Position numbers and translations under genes: made by a program. Shown one piece after another: positions 13,501 through 22,300 of a stretch of DNA of 64,000 nucleotides; the first letter of the stretch is position 1; each line of letters begins with the position of its first letter. Origin of the DNA: Codonopsis lanceolata (taxonomy: Eukaryota; Streptophyta; Magnoliopsida; Asterales; Campanulaceae); assembly GCA_013146195.2 (NCBI GenBank), contig CM028377.1, positions 107,548,094-107,612,093 on the forward strand. The letters are read 5' to 3'. Under the pieces are notes generated by a model. That model worked only from the letters and a program-made list of their open reading frames with translations. It did no database searches and was not told the origin of the DNA.

Positions 13501-16500
13501 TCAGTAGTATGCCCCCTGTCAGTAGATCCTTCACATGAAAAAAAAAATTGTAAGAGCTCAATAGAAGTATTTTTGGAGATGCAAATTTAACATATAGATA
13601 TAAGATTTTTTTTTCATGTCAGGTACAAAAAGAACATTATGTAGGGAAAAAGTGTGTGATGGTGTATGAAGTGAGGAGAAACCAGTTTTGGAGATAGTTA
13701 ACCCAGTATCATCACCAATGACCATGTCGTCTGTGGCTGTGTAGGTGGAGTGTAGAGAAAGATTGCCAGGTCGCTAGTGACATGGTGAGAAGCACCACTC
13801 TCAAGCAGCCAGCTCGATGTCCAAGTGTCTTCCGTGGTTGCTAGGTGTGCCCGTTGTTGCCACTTTGAGCCATTGGCCGAGTTAGGAGGAGCAGGTAGAG
13901 GTGTGGTGGCGACCAGTTGAAAGTTGGGGCAGTGAGCAACCGTGTGTCCGTGTTGGCGACATCCTTGACACTTTCCAAGATATGGTTGCAGTTGGCGAGG
14001 AGCAATTGCCTAGGACTGGGAAGATTGCCGAGGTTGCGAGGACTGTTGCCGAGCTTGCAAGGATGGTTGCCGAGCAGACGAGCTATTGGTCCTCGGGGCA
14101 GCAGGATTGGCCGAAAAAAGATACGAGAAGGACACTGCGAGGACACTACATGTGCATGTTTAAGAAGCAGCTCGCGGTTGATGAGTTTTTCATGAAGCTC
14201 ATCGAACGAAATAGGGGTTTCTCGGTCTTCGAACACATCAACAATGTGGCGGTAGTCATCATCCAAACCGCCTAGGATGATCTCAATGAGATCCTCATGG
14301 TCGAGTGGTTTTCCAAGAGCAGTGAGTTCATCAACACGACCTTAGCACGACCTTTGATGGACTGCATGTAGTCGGAGATCGACTGAGTGCCCTTGGAAGC
14401 TCACTTGAGATAGTAATTAATCTACTTGATATTACCGTGAGTTGAGCGAGCATAGGTGTGAGCAAGGGTTTGCCATGCATCACGGGTAGTGCGGCCTATT
14501 GGATTAAGGGGACCAAAGGAGCAGAAAGGAAGCCGACAAGAGCACCAAACAAAAGTTTGTCCTGTCGAACCCAAGGTTGGTAGTGCGGGTTGGGAGTTGG
14601 AACGTCCTTGGATGTTTGAGCATCCTTGGCGAGGACGGTGGGAGGCAGATAGCCAATGAAAGTTGTCTCAACTTGGAGTTTCCAAGCGATGTAGTTGGTG
14701 GAGGTGAGTTTGGTGATGTTGTGGTGGGAAATGTTTTGAGGTCGAAGGTTTGGGTTGGATCAACGAGGTTTTTTATGGTGAGAGTTTGGTTACCGTTAGC
14801 CATGGAGGCGGAAGGGTTTGGGTGGTGGCGACGACAAGAGGAAGAAGGTTAGGAGCAAAGCTCTGATACCATGTAGAAACTATAAAGTTTAGGAATAATG
14901 ACATAAGTCTTTCATTGATTGAATCACCTATTTATAGGAAGATACAAATTAGAGTAACACAAAGAGTAGAGTACAAGAAACCTATAAAAGGTACGAGTTC
15001 TAATAAGGAAAGAACTATACAAGGAAATATACTATATACGGTAGTAACCACTAAATAATAAATACAATTATTTATCAGAACCCCTAAATGTTACACCGAA
15101 AAATCATAAATGCAACATCACTTAAGAAGTTAAATTACCAAACTGTCCTCCTTTGATTTTAAAAGAAAAGGTACTTAACTTTAAAATAGCTTTATTTACC
15201 AAACTACCCTCCTTCCATTTAAAAAAAACTCAATTAAAATCAATGAAAACACATTCTTCTGCCTATTTGTGTCTGCAGTACGTTATTGCTTCTGCTCGTG
15301 CGCATTGTAGTCCAGAAATAGCGTCTGCAAAGAGTCACCATTTTCTCATTTGCATCAAGTGTATCAAGTCACTGTTATATGGAATGGAATCTATTTGATT
15401 CGACATCGGCACAAAGTGCTGTATGTCTTGTTTTAGATCTTAGAACAGGAGTTGATGGTCTACCTGGAAAGTACCTTTGATCCACAAATTGATATTAGTG
15501 CCTTTAGAAGGTTGTATTCTAGAAATGTTTGTGGAATTTGAGCTTCAGGTTTTAAGCAGCAAATTCTGGTTGGAGAAAAACATACAGTGGGAGTATATAT
15601 GATTTTGTATCTCCCAAAAGTAATCATTCATCACATTCCAGACAAGTTGAACAAAGCCAATGGCATAAGCCTATTCTGCAGAAGCTTTTGCCTTTGCTTG
15701 AAACGTCTTAACAAGCTCTAAGAGTTTCTGAGTATCGAGCGGCGTCCTTGGCGCATCATTCGAACAAAATCTCTCGGTCCAACAAATTCGGCATTTTGGC
15801 TTCATCAAGCATCTTCACTCCAACGACTTCCTCTCGCTATCTAATTGGTACCCATCTCCAGGTTCTTCGGCTTAAATGGACTTCCAAGCATTCTTTCACC
15901 CCTTCTGATTCATCTATAAGTAGTTCGTAAATGTTCAAACCACTAACGGCAACCCAATATGGTCTAATACTAATAAACATATATACTTTGTATTCTAGCA
16001 ACCTTGAATTGGTAAACAAAGCAAGCGAAGATGCTATCAATTTGTGTGATTATGAGAGTCATCTAAAGAGTTATTATAGAATAAAGGTTAAGACAAATTA
16101 GTAGTCTTATTCAAAAAAGCCGTTGTTTTTTAAAATTAAAAAAAAGTCGCCACTTTTTAAAAAAATTGACAAAAATCGCCATGTAGAGTCTTATAAACTC
16201 TTCTTCAAGAAATAAAGTTGTGAAAAAGTCGCCACTTTCTTAAAAAAAAAAATTGACAAAAATCGCCAGTTTTTAAAAAAAATTTTGAAAAAATCGTCAG
16301 GTTGTTTAAAAAAATAATAAAAAAATCGCTAGCCTAAAAAAATGTCAGGTCTGAAAAAACGCCAACTTCCCTACATTTTTCTTCTTCTGTTTTTTCTTCT
16401 TCTTTAAACATGGTTTTTAATATCGAAAAATATATATATATTGAGTACAACGTAGGTAACAACTTATCGTAAAAGAAGAATTCAAAAAATCATCATGAAC

Positions 16501-18482
16501 GTTGTTATTCGGATCGGAATTCATTAAATAAATTGTTGGAAAGGAACAAGTTTAGGGTTTATAGTTAATTGTGAAGGAGGATTTGATATATATTTATAAG
16601 AGGATTAATTGAAACTCTTTTATATAAAAGGATAAAGATTAATTAGTAATTAGAGTTTAGGGTTAATTGTAACTCTTTTTTATAAAAGGATTATTTAGTA
16701 ATTAAACTATTTAATGAATGTGGTGTTTAGTGTTTTTTGTGTGGCATTTAGGGCCACTCTAATTCATTCTCTAATAATTTATACTAATATGGAAAAGTAA
16801 TTTCTACTATTATCAAGTTGGCAACCCCAATTTGGGACAAAGGCCAAGTTGATTTGACTTGAGAGAAAAAGGAACCTTAAAATTTCCAAGCGTTGGGAGG
16901 GCTTACTCTACTGGATCTGTGGTAACTTCTAGCACTGTCATTTGCAGGCACGAGATTGTCGGTGTAGTGACAGAAATTGGAAACAAGGTAACAAAACTCA
17001 AAGTTGGAGATAAAGTAGGAGTTGGGTTCGTGGTCGGCTCGTGTGGCTCTTGTGAAAATTGCGAGGCTGAGCTTGAGAGCTACTGTCCTAAGTCTATACA
17101 AACCTTTGCTGTACCTGACACAGATGGAACCATCTTGTACGGAGGTTTCTCCAATGAGATGGTCGTGAAGGAGCGGTTTGCTGTTCATATTCCAGATAAC
17201 CTGCCACTCGACGGTGTTGCTCCACTACTCTGCGCTGGAATCACAGTTTACAGTCCAATGAAATATTTCGGGCTTGATAAACCTGGGACACGATTGGGAG
17301 TTGTAGGTCTTGGTGGACTTGGTCATGTGGCTGTGAAATTTGCCAAGGCATTTGGCGCTAAAGTAACCGTTATAAGTACCTCAGCTCAAAAGAAGGACGA
17401 AGCTATTAACCATCTCGGAGCTGATTCCTTTCTTGTAAGCCGCAATCCAGAAGAAATGCAGGTAACCCCGCCATTCTTAAGTTATGCTACAAACTGATGC
17501 TTGTAACTCTGCTTTCGTGTTTTTAATCTAATGTAAGGTGTGGGTGTGGATATTATGAATTTTTCTGTAGGCGGCTGCGAGCTCATTGAATGGGATTATT
17601 GACTGTGTTTCTGCTCCTCATGATCTCATGTCATTGGTTAATTTGCTGAAGCCTCATGGAAAGCTTGTTATGACCGGGGCAATAGCAGAGCCACTTGAGC
17701 TTCAAGTTATTCCTTTAATTATGGGTACGTTGGCGCAATAATCAGTTTACTATGCCAAATGAAATGATTCTGAGACCAAGAATTTCGACATTAGGACAAA
17801 CTATATTGAGTTATTGACGAGTTGGGCTGTTTAATAGACCAAGCTACTCAAGCTCGAGCTCGGCTCACTTAAAGCCCAACTTGGCTTGACTCGTGTTTGG
17901 TTCAAGTTGAGCTCAGACATAGTTCTGGGCTTGAGCCAGTTCAGTTTGGCTCAAAAACGCTCAGTAATCACAAAACATATGCAATTTATTTAGTTTTCAT
18001 AAAATTGTTTGTGGCTCATTTCGTGATTTAATTGCGTCGAGCCCAAACAAAATATTTATGGCTAACGTAAAGCTCAACCTCGGCTCAAAATAGACGTCCC
18101 CAGCTCAAACACTCAAGGGTGGGCTCTCCCCATTTACAACCCTAGTTGACATGCAACTGTGTCCTTGGACGAACCTGATCAACCTGAATAGAAAAGCTCT
18201 TTCAGTTTAAAAAAAAAAAAAAACAATTCAGTATTTTGTGGTCCTTTTGAAATTCAAGTGCTAAACAAGTTTCTCACAGGAAGGAAGCAAATAGGAGGCA
18301 CTTGCGTTGGAGGACTAAAGGAGACACAAGAGATGATCGATTTTGCAGCAAAACACAACATCCTCGCTGAAGTCGAGGTTGTTCCAATGGACTATGTGAA
18401 CACGGCCATGGAGCGTCTTGAAAAGGGTGATGTTAGATATCGATTTGTCCTTGATGTCGGAAACACCTTGGTGTCTACTTAG
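343..18482 (+). CDS. CAD: Cinnamyl-alcohol dehydrogenase family protein (ELI3 / mannitol-dehydrogenase-like), 5 exons
   Basis: The coding exons 343-443, 4850-4963, 16948-17461, 17571-17724 and 18280-18482 join in frame to 361 residues, the usual length for plant CADs. The family reduces phenylpropenyl aldehydes to alcohols, or oxidises related alcohols, with NADP(H) as a cytosolic zinc enzyme. Visible signatures: the N-terminal EEEHPVKAFGWAARD block typical of ELI3-type members; catalytic zinc ligands Cys51, His73-Glu74 (GHE) and Cys167; structural zinc cysteines 104, 107, 110 and 118; the Rossmann loop GLGGLG at 192-197; and Ser214-Thr215-Ser216 followed by lysines at 219-220, which fits NADP(H). 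All introns are GT-AG. Introns 1 (4.4 kb) and 2 (12.0 kb) are unusually long and packed with transposons, yet no stop or frameshift interrupts the exons. The exact substrate (coniferyl or sinapyl aldehyde, mannitol, other) cannot be told from sequence. Confidence 0.93.
742..1954. mobile_element. Non-autonomous hAT element in CAD intron 1
   Basis: The ends TAGGGGTGAGCA and TGCACACCCCTA form inverted termini. The 8-bp sequence TCAATTAT flanks both sides (734-741 and 1955-1962), the target duplication size of hAT transposons. Both subterminal regions carry repeated GCCCG/CGGGC words, as expected of transposase-binding repeats. The interior is CT-rich on the left and AT-rich on the right, with no transposase ORF. 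Confidence 0.85.
1963..2985. other. AT-rich intron 1 sequence, no gene seen
   Basis: I find no supported coding frame. The stretch around 2245-2285 has a short CG-bearing palindromic patch (gcacgtgcgttaaacgcatg) that looks like a degraded transposon end, but no partner end was found. Confidence 0.4.
2986..3777. repeat. Degenerate tandem array, about 152-bp period
   Basis: The phrase aactattatttttgtt recurs near 3102, 3215, 3371, 3522, 3673 and 3755, with most spacings 151-156 bp. Companion phrases (ttccgtaaattattttt, cttttgttcc, ttttactaac) recur in the same order. About five imperfect, very AT-rich units are present. Confidence 0.75.
3778..4552. repeat. Three tandem units of 230-290 bp, each ending in a (TA)n microsatellite
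   Basis: Units begin with actattttttatatttaaag at about 3778, 4032 and 4263. Each then carries the same purine-rich middle (gatggtggtgatga, gagagagaaagagaaatac, ccagagaagatagg) and ends in gtcatta plus (TA)n at 3986-4031, 4242-4260 and 4486-4550. The short reading frames across these units are low-complexity, not genes. Confidence 0.85.
4552..4690. mobile_element. Remnant of a Stowaway-like MITE
   Basis: The internal text (aaggtataaaataatcat, attaatgagctactaaaa, gtcattttctt, then a ggagactct-type end) matches the better-preserved MITE at 46929-47106. The usual ctccctccg terminus is missing or decayed. Confidence 0.6.
4850..4963 (+). CDS. CAD: CAD exon 2
   Basis: Completes Arg34 and runs to Gly72 (two bases). 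It contains YCGICHTDLH with the catalytic zinc ligand Cys51. The acceptor is tacatgcag|G and the donor is CCCGG|GTATGA. Both phases match exons 1 and 3. Confidence 0.92.
4964..5326. other. Start of CAD intron 2, no gene seen
   Basis: Unique-looking AT-rich intron sequence between the exon 2 donor and the first retroelement fragment. No supported feature. Confidence 0.4.
5327..5395 (+). repeat. Short LTR-like fragment
   Basis: TGTTGAGAACGGGATG at 5327-5342 is identical to the first 16 bases of the copia LTR at 9807. Similarity continues weakly (ATTAC..TTGGC..GGACTTG). It joins directly to copia pol sequence, so it looks like a truncated LTR end. Confidence 0.45.
5400..8078 (+). pseudogene. 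Copia pol remnant (reverse transcriptase and RNase H)
   Basis: The first open stretch, 5400-6269, has the copia linker (PIALRKGTRTCTQHPI), the RT start (WEIVDL...GCKWVFTIKHKANG), LHQMDVKNTFLNG and the catalytic YVDD box at 6108-6119. It is broken by a TGA at 6267-6269. The frame reopens at 6303 with the RNase H region (VGYTDVDWAGS, RRSTSGWCIYVGG). It is cut by a 1-kb transposon and continues at 7866-8078 with the final DSKAAISI, RTKHVEVDRHFI and ADMFTKGL motifs. The parts before and after the insertion are in register once the duplicated 8 bp are discounted, so the insertion happened in an already integrated copy. Non-functional. Confidence 0.9.
6836..7865. mobile_element. Non-autonomous hAT element inserted in copia RNase H
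   Basis: The left end TAGAGCTGTCAAAACGGGC pairs with the right end ...GACGGCTCTA. The 8-bp TGTGATAG is perfectly duplicated at 6828-6835 and 7866-7873. Both subterminal regions are dense in CGGGC/GCCCG words. The 1030-bp interior has no transposase. Small frames at 7432-7789 are low-complexity and overlap on both strands. Confidence 0.92.
8106..8385 (+). repeat. 3' LTR of copia fragment 1 (right end approximate)
   Basis: It starts with TGTTAACAG immediately after a purine tract. It carries a TATA box (tataaaaaggg near 8284) followed by a T/C-rich leader, the usual layout of a copia U3-R. The right boundary is set where pol sequence of the next element begins. Confidence 0.65.
8386..9775 (+). 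pseudogene. Copia pol remnant 2 (RT, RNase H)
   Basis: Recognisable pieces are SPEKDRW, FKARLVAKGYSQ, VLEQMDVKTVFLHSE, YGLKQSPRQWF, YVDD at 8832-8843 (LLYVDDMLIASKS), and RNase H pieces ending in KNQIYHSRTKHIDVRFH and ASDMLTK. In-frame stops occur near 8477, 8637 and 8773, and there are several frameshifts in RNase H. Between SPEKDRW and FKARLVAKGY about 60 residues normally found in the family are missing. Non-functional. Confidence 0.88.
9807..10305 (+). repeat. 3' LTR of copia fragment 2 with GC-rich internal repeats
   Basis: The LTR runs from TGTTGAGAACGG to GTGCACAACA, about 499 bp. Between 9905 and 10095 it holds five to six degenerate copies of a GGCGACCGCGTCT-like motif. A TATA box (tatatatag, about 10161) follows. 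Repeated elements in the U3 of plant copia LTRs commonly act as enhancers; that role here is inferred. Confidence 0.75.
10306..10583. other. Intron 2 sequence between two copia elements
   Basis: No coding or repeat signature recognised. It may be original intron DNA or flank of an older insertion. Confidence 0.35.
10584..10793 (-). repeat. 3' LTR of copia element 3
   Basis: Nearly identical to 14872-15077 except for small changes. Its inner end has decayed from the expected TGATAAATAA (read on the - strand). A G-rich tract (GGCGGGGAC on the - strand) precedes it as polypurine tract. Confidence 0.8.
10784..14803 (-). pseudogene. Copia gag-pol remnant 3
   Basis: Gag-like frames lie at about 14803-13841 (start MANGNQ; later DDYRHIVDVFEDRETPISFDE, the UBN2/gag type). 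An integrase core piece lies at 13211-12842 (KYYVIFVDHFTYYIWLYPLK). RT lies at 12063-11557 (HFDVNNAFLQG, YGLKQAPRAWY, YVDD at 11754-11743). RNase H lies at 11386-10784 (DVDWAGNKNDYTSTNAYIVY, ARSSTEAKYQAVA, RMKHVALNFHFIR, ADALTKLL). Multiple frameshifts and stops separate the blocks, so no complete polyprotein can be made. Confidence 0.88.
14872..15077 (-). repeat. 5' LTR of copia element 3
   Basis: On the - strand it starts TGATAAATAATTG and ends GTTTCTACA, directly abutting the primer-binding site. Confidence 0.85.
15078..16095. other. Unassigned intron 2 stretch
   Basis: No terminal repeats or conserved protein motifs recognised. A frame at 15153-15398 and one on the opposite strand near 15837-16040 have no recognisable content. 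It may be an old, unrecognised transposon. Confidence 0.35.
16096..16370. repeat. Degenerate minisatellite of about 40 bp
   Basis: Phrases of the type aaaaagtcgccactttttaa and aattgacaaaaatcgccag alternate five or more times with A-rich links. It is non-coding and lies about 580 bp before CAD exon 3. Confidence 0.7.
16371..16947. other. End of CAD intron 2
   Basis: AT-rich intron sequence with short local duplications (gggtttatagttaattgtgaa and relatives near 16555-16680). It ends at the pyrimidine-poor but usable acceptor tttgcag. Confidence 0.45.
16948..17461 (+). CDS. CAD: CAD exon 3
   Basis: Encodes Gly72 (last base) to Gln243. It holds His73-Glu74, the four structural zinc cysteines (GSCGSCENC...C), Cys167 and the GLGGLG cofactor loop. 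The acceptor is tttgcag|G and the donor is CAG|GTAACC. This is the largest exon, as in other plant CADs. Confidence 0.93.
17571..17724 (+). CDS. CAD: CAD exon 4
   Basis: Encodes Ala244 to the first base of Gly295. It includes NGIIDCVSA and HGKLVMTGA, conserved parts of the cofactor-binding domain. The acceptor is tttctgtag|GCG and the donor is ATGG|GTACGT. Confidence 0.92.
17805..18146. mobile_element. MITE-like repeat in CAD intron 4
   Basis: The stretch is full of GAGCTCGGCTC-like and GCTCAAAC-like subterminal words at both ends, with an AT-rich middle. The right end reads atttacaaccctag, typical of hAT-type miniature elements. I could not define a target duplication, so the ends are approximate. 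Confidence 0.45.
18280..18482 (+). CDS. CAD: CAD exon 5
   Basis: Encodes Gly295 to the C-terminus at residue 361, with the family blocks ETQEMIDFAAKHNI and MDYVNTAMERL and the end DVRYRFVLDV. The acceptor is ctcacag|GA and the TAG stop is at 18480-18482. Confidence 0.93.
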
Positions 18483-19150
18483 TTGAAGAATGATGAAGCA
18501 TAGTCTCAAATTCCATAACCAGCAGTATGGCTCCTGAAGTGTCTACTAGCCTTTGAAGTGTCTCTGTGCTTGTAATATGGTTCGATTTATGGGAGGATAA
18601 TTCAAATGCGTAAACAGAAATGCTTGTTGTCAACATTTGGTTAAATCTCATTCTGTAGAATCTTAAAATTGTAAGCCTTCTTCCTGTGTGATTTATGGAG
18701 AATTAAGCAGTGTGAACCAAGCAAAGCTGCTTCTTCTTTTGATGTGTTCATCATTAGTTACCCTCGAGTTGTACGTACAAAGTTCAATGGTGCTAGGTTT
18801 GCACCTTGGGCAGATTAGCACACATTTTGCATCACTCTCCCTTGCCCAGGAGCTCAGGCAAAACGCGAACGCATTGTCCCATGGTAAGTAATTATATACA
18901 AAACTCGTATACATGTTTGATGGCTTCAGAAAGTAGGGAAACGAAGTATACATCAAAAGTCAAATAACTATGACTGTATTTATAAACATAAAAATAATCA
19001 AATATTCATAACTGGTTTTTACATTACCTTCTCTTGGCATAACCTAGAATATATATACTGAAAGTAAAGGCAACACTTATAGATTCCGACCTTTGGATGA
19101 CTATGTAGCAGAGTTTCATAAAATTCAGGCTAGCATGTGCACTGATTTTT
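18483..19150. other. Convergent intergenic region (CAD and ELP4 3' ends)
   Basis: These 668 bp separate the two stop codons and must hold both 3' UTRs. No canonical AATAAA is visible close after the CAD stop. Frames on both strands near 18688-18956 overlap one another and show no recognisable protein. Confidence 0.6.
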
Positions 19151-19366
19151 TCAAGTTGCAGAACCGGCAGAAAATTCAGCCACCGGAGTGAGTAGATTAC
19201 TAAAAGTCGAGGGACCCGTCTTAGAAGACCCAGAACAACTACCAGAAGTGCCATAAGAACTCCCACTTGAACCATCCACGGGAGCTTGATTCAGGCATTC
19301 TAAAACCAATGACCTTCGTTTTTGTAGCTTTATGGAATATGTAGTGGCCTCGGGAATTATTGGAAC
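19151..19366 (-). CDS. ELP4: ELP4 exon 8
   Basis: Residues 309-379 (VPIIPEATTYSIKLQKRRSL, CLNQAPVDGSSG, then a Ser/Gly-rich tail). The acceptor is CAACAG|GTT and the TGA stop is at 19153-19151. Confidence 0.9.
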   Translation of the reverse strand, partial: VPIIPEATTYSIKLQKRRSLVLECLNQAPVDGSSGSSYGTSGSCSGSSKTGPSTFSNLLTPVAEFSAGSAT

Positions 19367-22300
19367 CTGTTGACAAGTTTTTACACTTAGGAACAGTAGA
19401 ATATGATATGAACTGGTAGCCTAAAACAGCTACACATGTTAAGAAATGGAGGTTGATGGAGTCTCAAAATTGCAGGAATGTACAACAAACATGAAGTTCA
19501 GTAAAATGAAAAACATGAGTAGTGCAACTTGAGAAGGGAAAATTATAAATCCCATCTTCGAACACTTGGAAGTTGTTTAAGCCAAGATTAGAAGTATGGC
19601 CCTGTTTGGATGGAAGGAAGAAAGGAAAAGTAGAATGAGAATCTCATTCATGCTACACCTAATTCTATTACTCCCTCGGTCTCAAAATTATTGTGTTGTT
19701 TGGTATAGCGTGTAATTTACTTTAAAGCACGTGTGTATGTGACCCATAATTAAAATAGGAAGAAAAGTAAGGGTAAAATTGTAAAAATATTGTCCTAAAA
19801 TAGAAACTTCAAACAAGACAATTTTTTGGGACGTACAAAAATGGAAAGGAGGACAATAATTTTAGGATGGAGGGAGTATTTGGTTCACAACTGTAGGCAG
19901 GAACATCATTCCTCCATGAATGAGATGAAAGAGACTACCAGAAAGAGTGAGTATCCCAATTCCCAATCCGTCTTTATGAGGTGGGAATGATATATTCGTG
20001 GCCTCTTTGCCTCCACGAGACATTAACCTCCTTTATTTTCTTTCCTTAATTTATAATTGTAATCGACTCCTGACTCCATGTCAATATTCCTTTCCTTAAC
20101 CAAACACTTCAATGGGAAATCGTTAAAGAATCTCATTCCTGGAAAGCTTACTATGGGTAATGGGATTCCTAATCTCCCTCTCCATTGGGGCATTATGTTA
20201 TTCTACGTAGAAAGTAACTCATATAAAGGAATATTCAGCAGAATCAATAAACAGTTAATGCAAAAATGTGAAGGCAACAAATTAGTAATATCTTACCTGT
20301 GTATTTAAACGAGCAATCTTATGTACACTGAGAAGGCCAACCATGTCCTGGTAACCAGTAAGGAGACTCGCCAACTCCTTGTCCTCATCTGTTTCAAGCT
20401 ACAGTAGATTAATAAAGCTCGCATAAAAACCAGGTAAATTACAACTATGTTCAAATCAAGAATATACCTGGAATTGCTTTGACAGACAACAAGGTGTCAG
20501 CTAAATGTTGCCATCTTTTTGAGAAGGATGGCGAAACAAGAGAAGCTGGAAAGGTTATAAAAGCAACTGCATTTGACAACCGTACCATGCTTTTCAAAGA
20601 TCTAATCGAGGAAAGCATATCCCATTCCTGCAAGCGTATTTTATGACAAGTTAGCATATTGAAGATGGCCACCAGGATTCTGGATTGGTACAAACATATT
20701 GGAAAATAATATCAGATTTTGAGAAGAAACAACTTTATTTTTGATAGATAAGTGTGACCCCTTCTTAGTATGGGGGATTGGAACCAAGGGACCTCAAGGT
20801 CTTTACCTGAGTGCCCTTGCCATCTCTCTCACCCCTTGGGGTCAATTTTGAGAAGAAACAACTTAGAATGAGAAAAACAAAATGAGAAGCTAAACCAAAT
20901 TGTTGCTACCACTGACCATGTCAAAATATTCGCATTGTGGAGCACAGAACGACTGAATGGCAATACGTCCAGCACATGTAATGTTTCCATCATATCTGAC
21001 CAAGAAACCAAGAGCTGGTAAAAATAAACAGTGAGAAAACAAGCAGACAACGGGAATATATATCATTTAACACATAATATTGAGTACAACAATCTTGAAA
21101 GAAATTGCAAATACAGCAAAGTTGTCATTCTAGGAATTAAGAAGGAATAGTAATGGTTACATGACACCACAAGGAACTGCAGGCCCGGTTTGGGGGGTTC
21201 AAAGTGATCGACCGAACAGGGCCCCCAATGTAAAAGGGCCCAATTTTATATAAGTGTACGCTAGTTTCATTTAGATATATTATAAAGAATGTAAAGTTAG
21301 TAAACAAATTGTATTTCAGCTCAATTGGTTTGATAATTGTGTAAGTCAGGGAAGCGGAATGTCTTGGGTTCGAGCCTTCTGCTGCTAATTTTTTTATTTT
21401 TTTTTATTTTGGATCTACGATCAAGTATTAATTTTTTTTATATGCATATTATATCATATACTCCCCCGATTTAGTTAAATAGTTTACTATACTATTTTGA
21501 TATGTTTTACGCAATAATCAACTTTTAAAAAATACGCTTCTAATTTTCACAATCGGTTCAAGCCCTTGCTCGGACATTTTTGTATTTTTTTTTTTACTTT
21601 GGGTTAACGGTCAATTATTAATTTTTTTATATGCATATTATATCATATACTCCCTCGATTTAGTTAAATAGTCTCCTATACTATTTTGAGATGTTTTACA
21701 TAATAATCAACTTTTTAAAAATATGCTTATAATTTTCACAATCTTTCATCTTTATACTCTACTTGTATTGTAAGTATAATGGTTGTAGTTAAGTATTTTT
21801 TTATTTATTACCAACTTCAAAACTACTTATATATATTTTAATTACTCGGGAACCTAATAAATAAAGAGTTACTATAAAAAGATAAAGATTTTGTATTTGG
21901 ATCCGGCAAAGTTATTCAACTTTAATTTTATTTTGCATTCGCTAAATTTACTTATAAAAAAAAAGTTAGTTGACCATCAATTTTTTTATCTGGGTCATAA
22001 AAAATAACAATTGATTGGGTATATAATATCAATATTTCAAGCAAAAATCAAATTTTATTGTTATGTTACTATCATTTGTATTGCTTATGTTTATTTAATT
22101 CTTGGTTTTTTTTTACTTGAATTTATAGTGTATAATACATGTTACCAAAAAAATATCCATTCAGAAGTCAAAACATAAATAAAAGAAAAAAAATTGATTG
22201 TGTATATTCTTTTTATTGCAATTTATTTTATCGAATGAAGAATAACAACTTTCAGTAATTATTTAATACGTATTTTCTTATATGTTGGGTATTATCCATT

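Larger units (their letters stand above)
10584..15077 (-). mobile_element. Ty1-copia element 3, full length but degenerate, on the - strand
   Basis: Direct LTRs of about 206-210 bp lie at 10584-10793 and 14872-15077. On the - strand the 5' LTR ends in GTTTCTACA and is followed at once by the tRNA-iMet-type primer site TGGTATCAGAGC (14860-14871). Internal order on the - strand is gag, integrase, RT, RNase H. No matching 5-bp duplication is visible (aatta left, gaacc right), which fits age or rearrangement. Short LTRs and the motif order resemble the Retrofit/Ale type of copia. Confidence 0.9.

Noticed and set aside
10579..15082. Target duplication of copia element 3
   Set aside because: The flanking five bases differ (aatta and gaacc), so none is claimed.
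15153..15398. 81-residue + frame in CAD intron 2
   Set aside because: No recognisable domain, inside an intron, no supporting context.
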